A stretch of DNA of 64,000 nucleotides. It comes from Pseudomonas sp. G2-4. Its GTDB lineage: Bacteria; Pseudomonadota; Gammaproteobacteria; Pseudomonadales; Pseudomonadaceae. This document shows positions 44,729-54,165 of this stretch, piece after piece; the first letter of the stretch is position 1, and every line of letters begins with the position of its first letter. The stretch covers positions 5,202,501-5,266,500 of the forward strand of contig NZ_CP125957.1 of NCBI RefSeq assembly GCF_030064125.1, written 5' to 3'. The position numbers were made by a program, and so were the translations under genes. The notes under the pieces were generated by a model. That model saw only the letters and a program-made list of their open reading frames with translations. It had not been told where the DNA came from and ran no database searches.

Positions 44729-45910
44729 ATGACCCGTATCGGAACTCCATTGTCGCCCACCGCGACCCGCGTTTTGTTGTGTGGCAGCGGTGAGCTGGGC
44801 AAGGAAGTGGTAATCGAACTGCAGCGCCTGGGCGTTGAGGTGATTGCCGTGGATCGCTACGCCAACGCGCCGGCCATGCAAGTGGCCCACCGCAGCCATG
44901 TGATCAACATGCTCGACGGCGCCGCCCTGCGCGCGGTGATCGAGGCCGAGAAGCCGCATTTCATCGTGCCGGAAATCGAAGCCATCGCCACTGCGACCCT
45001 GGTGGAGCTGGAGGCCGAAGGTTTCACCGTGATCCCCACCGCCCGCGCCGCGCAGCTGACCATGAACCGTGAAGGCATCCGGCGCCTGGCCGCTGAAGAG
45101 CTGGGCCTGCCGACCTCGCCGTATTTCTTCGCCGACACCGTCGAAGACTACCGCAAGGCCGTGGAGACCCTGGGTTTCCCATGCGTGGTCAAGCCGGTGA
45201 TGAGTTCGTCGGGCAAGGGCCAGAGCCTGCTGCGCAGTGCTGATGACGTGCAGAAAGCCTGGGACTACGCCCAGGAAGGCGGCCGTGCCGGCAAAGGCCG
45301 GGTGATCATCGAAGGCTTTATCGATTTCGATTATGAAATCACCCTGCTCACCGTGCGCCATGTTGGCGGCACGACGTTCTGCGCGCCAGTCGGCCACCGT
45401 CAGGAAAAGGGCGACTACCAGGAATCCTGGCAGCCGCAAGCCATGAGCCCGGTGGCCCTGGCCGAATCCGAGCGCGTGGCCAAGGCCGTGACCGAGGCCC
45501 TGGGTGGTCGCGGTCTGTTTGGCGTCGAGCTGTTCATCAAGGGTGACCAGGTGTGGTTCAGCGAAGTTTCGCCACGCCCGCACGACACCGGGCTGGTGAC
45601 GCTGATTTCCCAGGACCTGTCGCAGTTCGCCTTGCACGCCCGCGCCATTCTCGGCCTGCCGATCCCGCTGATCCGCCAGTTTGGCCCATCGGCTTCGGCG
45701 GTGATCCTGGTGGAAGGCCAGTCGACCCAGACCGCTTTCGCCAACCTCGGCGCCGCCCTGAGCGAACCGGACACCGCCCTGCGCCTGTTCGGCAAACCGG
45801 AAGTCAACGGCCAGCGCCGCCTGGGCGTGGCCCTGGCCCGCGACGAATCCATCGAAACCGCCCGCGCCAAGGCAACCCGGGCTTCGCAAGCCGTCAAGAT
45901 CGAGTTGTAA
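44729..45910 (+). CDS. purT: Formate-dependent phosphoribosylglycinamide formyltransferase 2
   Basis: 393 residues with GAGG before ATG 44729. ATP-grasp enzyme: [38 protein letters not shown] at the N-terminus, [14 protein letters not shown] as ATP loop, [24 protein letters not shown] near the Mg site. It formylates GAR with formate and ATP in de novo purine synthesis. TGTAAAAT at about 44646-44653 may be an extended -10 promoter element. Confidence 0.95.
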   Translation: MTRIGTPLSPTATRVLLCGSGELGKEVVIELQRLGVEVIAVDRYANAPAMQVAHRSHVINMLDGAALRAVIEAEKPHFIVPEIEAIATATLVELEAEGFTVIPTARAAQLTMNREGIRRLAAEELGLPTSPYFFADTVEDYRKAVETLGFPCVVKPVMSSSGKGQSLLRSADDVQKAWDYAQEGGRAGKGRVIIEGFIDFDYEITLLTVRHVGGTTFCAPVGHRQEKGDYQESWQPQAMSPVALAESERVAKAVTEALGGRGLFGVELFIKGDQVWFSEVSPRPHDTGLVTLISQDLSQFALHARAILGLPIPLIRQFGPSASAVILVEGQSTQTAFANLGAALSEPDTALRLFGKPEVNGQRRLGVALARDESIETARAKATRASQAVKIEL

Positions 45911-45926
45911 GGCTGGCACAACCCCT

Positions 45927-46924
45927 GTGGCGAGAGAGCTTGCTCCCGCTGGGGCGCGCAGCGGCCCTGAAACCCGGCGACGCGGTGGGCCAGGTTGATT
46001 GAGTGGCCTTTGAGAGGGACTGCTGCGCAGCCCAGCGGGAGCAAGCTCCCTCGCCACAAAAGCATTCCGGTCGGCCAGGAGATTTGCTCTCGAGACTGAC
46101 ACTGATTCGAGGCACTCCCTTAACCCGCACCGTGCACCAATCCCGTGGCGAGGGAGCTTGCTCCCGCTGGGGCGCGCAGCGGCCCTGAAACCCGGCGACG
46201 CGGTGGGCCAGGTTGATTGAGTGGCCTTTGAGAGGGACTGCTGCGCAGCCCAGCGGGAGCAAGCTCCCTCGCCACAAAAGCATTCCGGTCGGCCAGGAGA
46301 TTTGCTCTCGAGACTGACACTGATTCGAGGCACTCCCTTAACCCGCACCGTGCACCAATCCCGTGGCGAGGGAGCTTGCTCCCGCTGGGGCGCGCAGCGG
46401 CCCTGAAACCCGGCGACGCGGTGGGCCAGGTTGATTGAGTGGCCTTTGAGAGGGACTGCTGCGCAGCCCAGCGGGAGCAAGCTCCCTCGCCACAAAAGCA
46501 TTCCGGTCGGCCAGGAGATTTGCTCTCGAGACTGACACTGATTCGAGGCACTCCCTTAACCCGCGCCGTGCACCAATCCCGTGGCGAGGGAGCTTGCTCC
46601 CGCTGGGGCGCGCAGCGGCCCTGAAACCCGGACGCGGTGGGCCAGGTTGATTGAGTGGCCTTTGAGAAGGACTGCTGCGCAGCCCAGCGGGAGCAAGCTC
46701 CCTCGCCACAAAGGCATTCCGGGCAGCCAGGAGATTTGCTCGAGACTGACCCTGATTCGAGGCACTCCCTTAGCCACGCCGTGCACCCATCCCGTGGCGA
46801 GGGAGCTTGCTCCCGCTGGGGCGCGCAGCGGCCCTGAAACCCGGCGACGCGGTGGGCCAGGTTGATTGAGTGGCCTTTGAGAGGGACTGCTGCGCAGCCC
46901 AGCGGGAGCAAGCTCCCTCGCCAC
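45927..46924. repeat. REPIN array 2: five tandem REPINs, ~218-bp period
   Basis: REPINs start at 45927, 46145, 46363, 46581 and 46794 (periods 218, 218, 218, 213). Units and spacers are the reverse complement of those in array 1 (GGTTGATTGAGTGGCC interior; AAGCATTCCGG...GGAGATTTGCT...CGAGGCACTCCCTTA spacer). The first three spacers are almost identical, showing recent duplication; the last carries the variant closest to array 1. No gene is supported inside. Confidence 0.95.
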
Positions 46925-46956
46925 AAAAGCTCAGAGGCCTGTGCTCACAAGCCATA

Positions 46957-46990
46957 AAAAAGGCGACACCCGCCAAGGTGTCGCCTTTTT
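46957..46990 (-). terminator. Terminator of gcd
   Basis: AAAAAGGCGACACC (46957-46970), loop CGCCAA, GGTGTCGCCTTTTT (46977-46990): a strong stem with T-runs on both strands, 18 bases past the gcd stop. Confidence 0.9.
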
Positions 46991-47008
46991 CATGAGCGCC
47001 GGTTTTGC

Positions 47009-49423
47009 TTAATCCGGCAGTTTGTACGCGATCACATAGTCGCCCTGCTTGGTGCCCAGGGAACCATGGCCGCCGGCGACGACCAGTACGTATTGCTTGC
47101 CGTCCTTGCCGGTGTAGGTCATCGGCGTGGTCTGGGCGCCGGCTGGCAGGCGGCCTTCCCACAGTTGCTTGCCGTTTTTCACGTCGTAGGCACGCAGGTA
47201 CTGGTCAAGGGTACCGCTGATGAACGCCAGGCCGCTGGCGGTGGTGAACGGGCCACCCAGGCTCGGCACACCCATGCTCAGCGGGATCGGGACCGGCGAG
47301 CTGTCACGCACGGTGCCGTTCTTGTGCTTCCACAGGGTCTTGTTGGTGGTCAGGTCCACAGCGGCGACATAACCCCAGGCCGGTGCCTGGCAGGGCAGGC
47401 CCATGGGCGAGAGCAACGCTTCGAGGATCACACCATACGGTGCGCCCTTGTTCGGCTGCACACCTTCGGTTTCGCTCTTGCGACCCGGACCACCGGCCAC
47501 TTCCGCCGCCGGTACCAGTTTCGACTTGAACGCCATGTAGCTCGGGTTGACGAAGGCGATCTGACGCACCGGATCAACCGAAATGCCGCCCCAGTCGAAC
47601 ACGCCGAAATTACCTGGGTACACGATCGAGCCTTGCAGCGACGGCGGCGTGAACATGCCGTCATAGCGCAACGACTTGAAGTCGATCCGGCACAGCATCT
47701 GGTCGAATGGCGTCACGCCCCACATGTCGCGTTCCTTGAGGACCGGCGGCACGAAGTTCAGGTCGGACATCGGTTGGGTCGGCGAAGTGTGATCGCCTTC
47801 CACCGCGCCTTGCGGCACCGGGATTTCCTTGATCGGCACGATGGGCTGGCCATTGCTGCGGTCCAGCACGTAGATGCTGCCCTGCTTGGTCGAGGCCAGT
47901 ACCGCCGGTTTCACGCCATCAGCGGTTTTCATGTCCATCAGGGTCGGTTGGCCGCCGACGTCCATGTCCCACAGGTCGTGGTGAGTGAACTGGAAGTACC
48001 AGCGTACCTTACCGGTGGCGATGTCCAGCGCCGTCAGGCCAGCGGCGTATTTTTCCGATTCCGGCGTACGGAAGCCACCAAACTGGTCAGGGGTCTGGTT
48101 GCCCATCGGCAGGTAGAGCATGCCGAGTTTTTCATCGACGCTGAACATCGACCACATGTTCGGTGAGTTGCGGGTGTAGGTCTGGCCTTCGGCAATCGGC
48201 GTGGTGTCGTCCGGGTTGCCGCTGTCCCAGTTCCACACCAGCTTGCCGGTGTGCACGTCGTAGGCGCGGATCACACCGCTTGGTTCGTCGGTGGAGACGT
48301 TATCGGTGACGTGGCCGCCGATCACCACCAGGTTCTGGGTGACCGCCGGTGGCGAAGTGGAGTAGTAACCCCCGGCCGTGAAGCCGCCAATGTTGGCGGT
48401 CAGGTCGACCTGGCCTTTATCGCCGAAGTCTTCACACATCTTGCCGGTGTCGGCGTTGAGGGCGATCAGACGGGTGTCGGCGGTGGGCAGGAAGATACGG
48501 CGCGGGCAGACGGTGCTGGCGGGCGTGGTGCTGGCCGCGCCCGTCGGGCTCTGTTCGGCCGAGGCGTACACCGCATCATCGTGGTAAGTCACGCCACGGC
48601 AGGTCATGTGCGCCCAACCCTTGAAGTTTTCCGCTTTTTGCGTGGAAAGCTTCGGATCGAAACGCCAGATTTCCTTGCCGGTTTCAGGCTCCAAGGCAAT
48701 CACCTGGCTGTGGGGCGTGCACACGTAGAGCATGCCGTTGACCTTCAGCGGGGTGTTTTCAGCGGTGGTCTCGCCGGGATCGTTCGGCCCAGGCAGGTCG
48801 CCGGTGCGGAACGTCCAGGCTTCCTTCAGGTTGCTGACGTTTTGCGGGGTGATCTGCGCCAGCGGCGAGTAACGATCGCCATGGGCACTGCGGCCGTAGG
48901 AGTTCCAGTCGCCATCCGGCATGGCCGGTGCGGTGTTGGTCATGCCCGGCACGGCGTCGCGGTCCAGTTGCCCCTTGATTTCACCCGGGTTGGTGAACTG
49001 GCTGGCGAGGGCGGCGACACCTGCGATGACCACGGCGGCGCCCAATGCGCGGGTTCCCGTGGCCGGGGCATCGGCGCTCAACAGCGGACGGCGGAACCAC
49101 GGCAGCAACAGGACGATGCCCAGGGCGAACAACATCGCCAGGCGCGGCACCAATTGCCACCAATCCAGGCCCACTTCCCACAACGCCCACACGGTGCTAG
49201 CGAACAGCACCAGGGCATACAGGCCCAGGGCCGCACGACGGGCCATGATCAGCAGCACGCCGGTCAGCGCCAGGCCGATACCGGCCAGCAGGTAATACCA
49301 CGAGCCGCCAAGCGTGCTCAGCTTGACTCCCCCGGCCAACAGGGCCAGGCCCATCAATAGAAGCAGAATGCCGAGCAGGCTCGGGAGCAGACGGCTTCGA
49401 CTCAAAGCACCCTCAGTGCTCAT
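47009..49423 (-). CDS. gcd: Membrane-bound PQQ glucose dehydrogenase
   Basis: 804 residues, GGAG before the ATG at 49421-49423. Five transmembrane helices in the first 150 residues (for example LLPSLLGILLLLMGLALLAGG), then the periplasmic eight-bladed PQQ propeller with W-type repeats: WNSYGRSAHGDRYSPLAQITPQNVSNLKEAW, FDWGGISVDP, LRAYDVKNGKQLWEGRLPAGAQTTPMTY. It oxidises glucose to gluconate in the periplasm and feeds ubiquinone, a central step of glucose use and phosphate solubilisation in Pseudomonas. Monocistronic. Confidence 0.96.
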   Translation of the reverse strand: MSTEGALSRSRLLPSLLGILLLLMGLALLAGGVKLSTLGGSWYYLLAGIGLALTGVLLIMARRAALGLYALVLFASTVWALWEVGLDWWQLVPRLAMLFALGIVLLLPWFRRPLLSADAPATGTRALGAAVVIAGVAALASQFTNPGEIKGQLDRDAVPGMTNTAPAMPDGDWNSYGRSAHGDRYSPLAQITPQNVSNLKEAWTFRTGDLPGPNDPGETTAENTPLKVNGMLYVCTPHSQVIALEPETGKEIWRFDPKLSTQKAENFKGWAHMTCRGVTYHDDAVYASAEQSPTGAASTTPASTVCPRRIFLPTADTRLIALNADTGKMCEDFGDKGQVDLTANIGGFTAGGYYSTSPPAVTQNLVVIGGHVTDNVSTDEPSGVIRAYDVHTGKLVWNWDSGNPDDTTPIAEGQTYTRNSPNMWSMFSVDEKLGMLYLPMGNQTPDQFGGFRTPESEKYAAGLTALDIATGKVRWYFQFTHHDLWDMDVGGQPTLMDMKTADGVKPAVLASTKQGSIYVLDRSNGQPIVPIKEIPVPQGAVEGDHTSPTQPMSDLNFVPPVLKERDMWGVTPFDQMLCRIDFKSLRYDGMFTPPSLQGSIVYPGNFGVFDWGGISVDPVRQIAFVNPSYMAFKSKLVPAAEVAGGPGRKSETEGVQPNKGAPYGVILEALLSPMGLPCQAPAWGYVAAVDLTTNKTLWKHKNGTVRDSSPVPIPLSMGVPSLGGPFTTASGLAFISGTLDQYLRAYDVKNGKQLWEGRLPAGAQTTPMTYTGKDGKQYVLVVAGGHGSLGTKQGDYVIAYKLPD

Positions 49424-49534
49424 AGTGTGATTCTCCGTGAGGTTTTAAGGAGTCCCGCGCAAGTAGTCACTTTAGATGACGATCTTGAGGGGGCATGGTT
49501 CAGTTGAAAAAGGCAAATTCGGTTGACGCGGTCC

Positions 49535-49626
49535 CTGTGGGAGCGAGCTTGCTCGCGATGGCGGCGTGTCAGCCGACTTCAATGCTGGTTGTGCAATCGC
49601 TATCGCGAGCAAGCTCGCTCCCACAG
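49535..49626. repeat. REPIN, GTGGGAGCGAGC family
   Basis: CTGTGGGAGCGAGCTTGCTCGCGAT at the left and its reverse complement at the right, upstream of gcd. Confidence 0.9.
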
Positions 49627-49955
49627 AAATCGGCTCGTCACGCCGAGCGGGACAGCGCTGTCTTTCAGAGTCTGAACATCGAGCATAGTGGAAGCGTTCT
49701 TGGGTCTGGATACGGGAATGAGCTGAACGCAGAGGCTTTGCCACGGCAGAAGAAGCGTTTCAGCAGGCGGCGCAAGGATAATGTCCTGTCACTCATAGAG
49801 AAAGCGCTTTTGTTGACATGGATCATTTCGGTTTTGGTAACAGTGTGCCCGGCACGATCCTGGTCTTGAGACGAAACGATCAGGCTATGCTTCCACCACA
49901 CGGGCACCTCGGCTAAGGTGCGCGGCTTTACACCCTCTTCGCGCAAAGGCCTGCC
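49627..49955. other. Intergenic region before the VF530-like gene
   Basis: 329 bases with no well-supported gene. TTGACA at about 49813 is a possible -35. A frame here ends with a hydrophobic stretch (LLLTWIISVLVTVCPA) but has no credible start outside the REPIN. Confidence 0.35.
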
Positions 49956-50186
49956 ATGAACGAACCGAACAACAACCCGCTGCACGGCGTGACGCTGGAG
50001 CAGATTCTCAACGCCCTGGTGCAGCATTACGAATGGTCGGGCCTGGCCGAGCGCATCGATATCCGTTGTTTCAAGAGCGACCCGAGCATCAAGTCGAGCC
50101 TGACCTTCCTGCGCAAGACACCGTGGGCGCGGGAGAAAGTCGAGCGCCTGTATATCAAGTTGATGCGCACCAAGCGGCCGGACTGA
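49956..50186 (+). CDS. VF530 family DNA-binding protein
   Basis: 76 residues. [33 protein letters not shown] and [16 protein letters not shown] are the signature of the VF530 (DUF2132) family of small basic DNA-binding proteins. Cytoplasmic; role unknown. Three bases before the next gene. Confidence 0.9.
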   Translation: MNEPNNNPLHGVTLEQILNALVQHYEWSGLAERIDIRCFKSDPSIKSSLTFLRKTPWAREKVERLYIKLMRTKRPD

Positions 50187-50189
50187 GCC

Positions 50190-50849
50190 ATGGGCATGCC
50201 TATCGCTCGGCGTCCCGCGCGGCTCGTGGCGGTGGCGGCATTGCTCGGCTGGACGGGATTGAGCATCCAGTTGTACCTGATTCTGCTGGGCCGCTGGGAA
50301 CTGGGCGCGAGCTTGCTGGGCGGGCTGGTGAACTTCTGCAGTTTCTTCACGGTGTTGACCAACACGCTGGTGGCGGTGGTGCTGACCTGGGAACTCACCC
50401 CTGGCGAATCCGCGGCCCGGCGCTGGTTCCTGCAGCCCAGCGTACGCAGCGGCATCGCCGCGAGCATCGCGTTGGTCAGCCTGGCCTACAACCTGCTACT
50501 GCGGCACCTGTGGCAACCCGAAGGCTGGCAGTTCGTGGCCGACGAGTTGCTGCACGACGTGATGCCGTTGCTGTACCTCGTCTATTGGTGGCTGCATGTG
50601 CCCAAAGGCACTTTGCGCCTGGGCCACATCGGGCTTTGGGTGATCTACCCCTTGGTGTATTTCGCCTGGCTCCTGCTGCGTGGGGAATTACTGGCGGCTT
50701 ACCCCTACCCTTTTATTGATGTGGCGACCCTGGGTTATCCACAGGTGTTCATCAATGCCGGGGGGATACTGGCGGGGTTTGTCGGGATTGCGCTGGGGGT
50801 GGTGGGGGTGGATCGGTGGTTGGGGCGGCGGTCGGCTAAAGCCTTGTGA
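50190..50849 (+). CDS. Pr6Pr family membrane protein
   Basis: 219 residues and six hydrophobic helices. FCSFFTVLTNTLVAVVLTWEL, HDVMPLLYLVYWWLHVPKG and IYPLVYFAWLLLRGE with AAYPYPFIDV match the Pr6Pr (integral membrane, FAR-17a/AIG1-like) family. Function unknown. Probably cotranscribed with the VF530-like gene. Confidence 0.85.
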   Translation: MGMPIARRPARLVAVAALLGWTGLSIQLYLILLGRWELGASLLGGLVNFCSFFTVLTNTLVAVVLTWELTPGESAARRWFLQPSVRSGIAASIALVSLAYNLLLRHLWQPEGWQFVADELLHDVMPLLYLVYWWLHVPKGTLRLGHIGLWVIYPLVYFAWLLLRGELLAAYPYPFIDVATLGYPQVFINAGGILAGFVGIALGVVGVDRWLGRRSAKAL

Positions 50850-50858
50850 GATGCCTTT

Positions 50859-50982
50859 GTGGCGAGGGAGCTTGCTCCCGCTGGGCTGCGCAGCAGACCC
50901 CTGGGATCTGCCAGACGCACCGAGTTGCCAGAGTGTTATTGGGGCTGCTTCGCAGCCCTGCGGGAGCAAGCTCCCTCGCCAC
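50859..50982. repeat. REPIN, same subclass as 6689-6812
   Basis: Interior GGATCTGCCAGACGCACCGAGTTGCCAGAGTG links it with 6689-6812 and 63598-63711. Confidence 0.9.
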
Positions 50983-51005
50983 AGGGGGGTGTACACAAAT
51001 AGATA

Positions 51006-51215
51006 TCAAGGCCGCGCCGGCAACATCCACATCAACCCACTGGCCTTGGCCCGCTCATCACACAACGCCAAGACGCTGCGGCGCTCTTCGTTGTCCATCC
51101 GGCTCCAACGGGTGATCTCCGCCACGCTGCGCTGGCAGCCGGTGCAGATATCATCATCGTCCAGCGCGCAGATGTTCACGCAGGGCGACGGGACCGGGCG
51201 TTCGGGCGTGGTCAT
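51006..51215 (-). CDS. DUF1289 family small Cys-rich protein
   Basis: 69 residues. [29 protein letters not shown] has the C-x3-C-x8-C-x2-C arrangement of DUF1289 proteins, likely an iron-sulfur or zinc site. Overlaps the carbonic-anhydrase-like gene by four bases, an association common in Pseudomonas. Confidence 0.9.
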   Translation of the reverse strand: MTTPERPVPSPCVNICALDDDDICTGCQRSVAEITRWSRMDNEERRSVLALCDERAKASGLMWMLPARP

Positions 51216-51736
51216 GGCTCTTGCTCGGCCAGGTCGCGGGCGTAGCGCTGTGAGTTGTGCACATAGTGCGCCGCGCTGGCCTCGAGCATGTTCTTCTGGG
51301 CTTCAGTCAATTCCCGCACGACCTTGCCAGGCGAGCCCATCACCAGGGATCCGTCGGGAATCTCTTTGTTTTCGCCGATCAGCGAATTGGCGCCGATGAT
51401 GCAGTGCTTGCCGATCTTCGCGCCGTTGAGGATCACCGCGTTGATGCCGATGAGGCTGTAGTCGTCCACTGTGCAGCCGTGGAGCATGGCGTTATGGCCG
51501 ATGGTCACGCCGGTGCCGATGGTCAGCGGGAAGCCCATGTCGGTGTGCATCACCGTGCCGTCCTGCACATTGCTGTTCTTGCCGATCAGGATCAATTCGT
51601 TGTCGCCGCGCAGCACGGCGTTGAACCAGACATTGGCGCCCTCTTCAAGGCGGACCTTGCCCACCAGCGTGGCATTGGGCGCGACCCAGCTTTGTGGGTG
51701 GGTTTCGACACGGGCATCGCCCAGGCGGTATTTCAT
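51212..51736 (-). CDS. Gamma-class carbonic anhydrase-like protein (YrdA family)
   Basis: 174 residues, AGGA before ATG 51734-51736. Left-handed beta-helix hexapeptide repeats (for example [33 protein letters not shown]) with the conserved metal-binding His residues in HTDMG and GHNAMLHG. Cytoplasmic trimer; catalytic activity of this group is often low or unproven. Confidence 0.9.
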   Translation of the reverse strand: MKYRLGDARVETHPQSWVAPNATLVGKVRLEEGANVWFNAVLRGDNELILIGKNSNVQDGTVMHTDMGFPLTIGTGVTIGHNAMLHGCTVDDYSLIGINAVILNGAKIGKHCIIGANSLIGENKEIPDGSLVMGSPGKVVRELTEAQKNMLEASAAHYVHNSQRYARDLAEQEP

Positions 51737-51752
51737 GAGGATCCTCGGGGCG

Positions 51753-52352
51753 TCAGGTATTGATGAAACTCTTGGGCGGTTTGTGCAGGTCGATGCCAGC
51801 GTCGAACATCAGGTTGACCAGTTCGACGATCATGATCGCCGTCAACCCCCAGATCTTGTATTCGCCAAAGCGATAGCTGGGCACGTACCAACTGTGGCCC
51901 TGGTAATCGATGCGGTGCGTGTGTTCGCGCGGGTCCTTGCGGAAAAACTCCAGCGGCACGCTGAACACCGCGGCGATCTCGGCATCGTTGGCCAGGTACT
52001 CGACGTAATCCGGGATCACCCCGACATACGGCGTGACCTTGATGCCATGCAACGAAATCAGTGGGCTGAGGGGACCGATCACTTCCACCAGGCCGGGGGG
52101 CAGACCGATTTCTTCCTCGGCTTCGCGCAGGGCAGTGAAGATCAGGTCCGGGTCTTCCGGGTCGCGACGCCCGCCGGGGAATGCCACTTCGCCGCCATGG
52201 GTCGACAGGCCGCTGGCGCGCAGGGTCAGGACCAGTTCCGGTTCGTCACTGCGGGTAATCGGCACCAGCACCGCCGCTTCAGGAAAACGTCGGTCGGTCT
52301 CCAGGGTTCGCGGGGTATGGTTGCTTACTCGATGCAGTAGCTCGTCCAGCAT
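51753..52352 (-). CDS. CoA pyrophosphatase, Nudix (NudL/YeaB-like)
   Basis: 199 residues. Nudix box in [25 protein letters not shown], preceded by [13 protein letters not shown] as in CoA-specific Nudix enzymes (UPF0035 signature). It cleaves CoA to 3',5'-ADP and phosphopantetheine. 16 bases upstream of the carbonic-anhydrase-like gene, so one three-gene operon. Confidence 0.9.
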   Translation of the reverse strand: MLDELLHRVSNHTPRTLETDRRFPEAAVLVPITRSDEPELVLTLRASGLSTHGGEVAFPGGRRDPEDPDLIFTALREAEEEIGLPPGLVEVIGPLSPLISLHGIKVTPYVGVIPDYVEYLANDAEIAAVFSVPLEFFRKDPREHTHRIDYQGHSWYVPSYRFGEYKIWGLTAIMIVELVNLMFDAGIDLHKPPKSFINT

Positions 52353-52497
52353 GAGACTTCTCGATTTATTCGCTACCTTGCATCATGCACCAATCATGCA
52401 AGCGGCCCAACCCCCGCACCGCGTCGTGTCGCGAAACGACAACTTGCCGACCCCGCCCTCGCACGCCAAGATAGGCGCAGCCTTCAGGAATCCAAGC

Positions 52498-53049
52498 ATG
52501 AAATTCTGCAGCCAGTGCGGTAACCCAGTGATCCAGCGCATACCCGAGGGCGACTCGCGCCTGCGCTTTGTGTGCGACACCTGCCACACCATCCATTACC
52601 AGAACCCCAACATCGTGGCCGGTTGCGTACCGACCTGGGGCAGCAAAGTCTTGTTGTGCCGGCGAGCCATCGAGCCAAGGCGTGGTTACTGGACGCTGCC
52701 GGCGGGGTTCATGGAGAACGGCGAAACGGTCGAACAGGCGGCCGTGCGCGAAACCGCCGAAGAAGCCTGCGCCCGGGTGCGAAATTTAAGCATCTATACG
52801 CTGATCGACGTACCGCACATCAGCCAAGTGCATGTATTCTTCCGCGCCGAACTGGTGGACGAGGATTTCGCCGCTGGGCCCGAGAGCCTGGAAGTGAAAC
52901 TGTTCGACGAAGCGGACATTCCTTGGGATGAACTGGCTTTCCGCACGGTGGGCCGTACCCTGGAATATTTCTACGCGGACCGACGAGCCGAGGATTACCC
53001 GGTGCGATCCGAATCGATTCCGCCACTGGCTCAGCCTGCCAATACATAA
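52498..53049 (+). CDS. Nudix hydrolase with N-terminal zinc ribbon
   Basis: 183 residues from ATG 52498, AGGA just upstream; the frame is open back to 52033 but that overlaps the divergent CoA pyrophosphatase gene. Zinc ribbon: FCSQCGNPV and FVCDTCHTIHYQNP (C-x2-C pairs). Nudix box: GFMENGETVEQAAVRETAEEACA. The layout resembles NADH pyrophosphatase NudC but is shorter. Divergent from the NudL-like gene. Confidence 0.88.
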   Translation: MKFCSQCGNPVIQRIPEGDSRLRFVCDTCHTIHYQNPNIVAGCVPTWGSKVLLCRRAIEPRRGYWTLPAGFMENGETVEQAAVRETAEEACARVRNLSIYTLIDVPHISQVHVFFRAELVDEDFAAGPESLEVKLFDEADIPWDELAFRTVGRTLEYFYADRRAEDYPVRSESIPPLAQPANT

Positions 53050-53088
53050 AAACCAATATAGCCGCGACACTCTAGGGATATCGTTTCA

Positions 53089-53595
53089 ATGCGCTGGTTG
53101 CTTGTCTTGTTCTGCTTGTCGTTCACCGCTGTGTCCCAGGCTTCTGCGCTGGGAACCTACAACGGCAAGACCATCGAAAAAGTGTTGGTGCTCAAGTCCG
53201 CCCATCAATTGCAATTGATCAACGACGGCAAGCCGCTCAAGACCTATCGCATTTCCCTGGGCAAGGGCGCCAAGAAAGGCCCCAAGCTGATCGAAGGCGA
53301 CAAGCGCACACCCGAGGGTTTCTACTGGATCGACTGGCGCAAGACCAGCGACCGCTTCTACCTGTCGATGCACATTTCCTACCCCAACATCAGCGACTCC
53401 GCCCGCGCCCGCCGCGAAGGCGTGGAACCGGGGGGCATGATCATGATCCACGGCACCCCGGATACGGAAGAAAACCCTGAACAGTTGTTCCATACCTTGG
53501 ACTGGACTGATGGCTGTATTGCCATGCGCAACGTGGATATGCGCGAGGTTTGGAACCTGGTGCCGGATGGCACCATGATCGAGATTCGCCCGTAG
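53089..53595 (+). CDS. L,D-transpeptidase (YkuD) family protein
   Basis: 168 residues; signal peptide ends QASA. YkuD motif: MIMIHGTPDTEE and the catalytic DWTDGCIAMRN with Cys. Periplasmic; family members form 3-3 peptidoglycan cross-links or attach lipoproteins. The protein is the minimal length for the domain, without a peptidoglycan-binding module. Confidence 0.9.
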   Translation: MRWLLVLFCLSFTAVSQASALGTYNGKTIEKVLVLKSAHQLQLINDGKPLKTYRISLGKGAKKGPKLIEGDKRTPEGFYWIDWRKTSDRFYLSMHISYPNISDSARARREGVEPGGMIMIHGTPDTEENPEQLFHTLDWTDGCIAMRNVDMREVWNLVPDGTMIEIRP

Positions 53596-53648
53596 CCCCT
53601 CGCCACAAAGGCTTTCTGACCCGGCATCAAATCTTCGTTGCCTGACCT

Positions 53649-53752
53649 GGCCTCATCGCGAGCAAGCTCGCTCCCACAGGGGCGGGTGTCGATCCCAAGT
53701 TTTATGCACAGCACCAAACTACTGTGGGAGCGAGCTTGCTCGCGATGAGGCC
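53649..53752. repeat. REPIN, GTGGGAGCGAGC family
   Basis: GGCCTCATCGCGAGCAAGCTCGCTCCCAC and its reverse complement. Its right arm and following bases (to about 53782) are repeated at 55471-55528. Confidence 0.9.
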
Positions 53753-53833
53753 GGCACTTAATGCATCAAGTCCGAAGCCCTGCCCTGCTCAACATGTTGG
53801 ATCCCCAGATGCGTCTGACAGACCACTATCTCT

Positions 53834-53963
53834 GTGGCGAGGGAGCTTGCTCCCGCTGGGCTGCGCAGCAGACCCAAGGCAGGCAACTCAATTTGCCTGA
53901 TACACCGCGCTGTCAGGTTTTGGGGGCGCTTCGCAGCCCAGCGGGAGCAAGCTCCCTCGCCAC
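53834..53963. repeat. REPIN, CAGACCCAAGGCAGGCAAC subclass
   Basis: GTGGCGAGGGAGC arms with interior CAGCAGACCCAAGGCAGGCAACTCAATTTGCCTGATACACCGCG. The same subclass lies at 55294-55424 and 55877-56007, so three copies surround the toxin gene. Confidence 0.9.
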
Positions 53964-54165
53964 AGGGGACGGTGTCGGTTTCACATCTTGCTACAAGCCC
54001 CGGAAGCGGAACGCAACCGCCTCACCAACTTTGATCTACCCTCAGAACTGATGCGGTGGCGCGACGCCCCGCAGAATTCATAGTGAGACGTGTCACGTCG
54101 AAGCATAGGCAGTCATGACGTATGTGATTCGACAGGGCTTCACCGTTCCAGATGGACATCAAATC

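Noticed and set aside
44600..46926. 633-aa and other minus-strand frames over purT and array 2
   Set aside because: Shadow of purT in a G+C-rich frame, joined to translated REP sequence.
49495..49869. 124-aa plus-strand frame with hydrophobic C-terminus
   Set aside because: Its start and first third lie in the REPIN; no start with Shine-Dalgarno precedes the hydrophobic part. A tiny membrane peptide cannot be excluded but is not supported.
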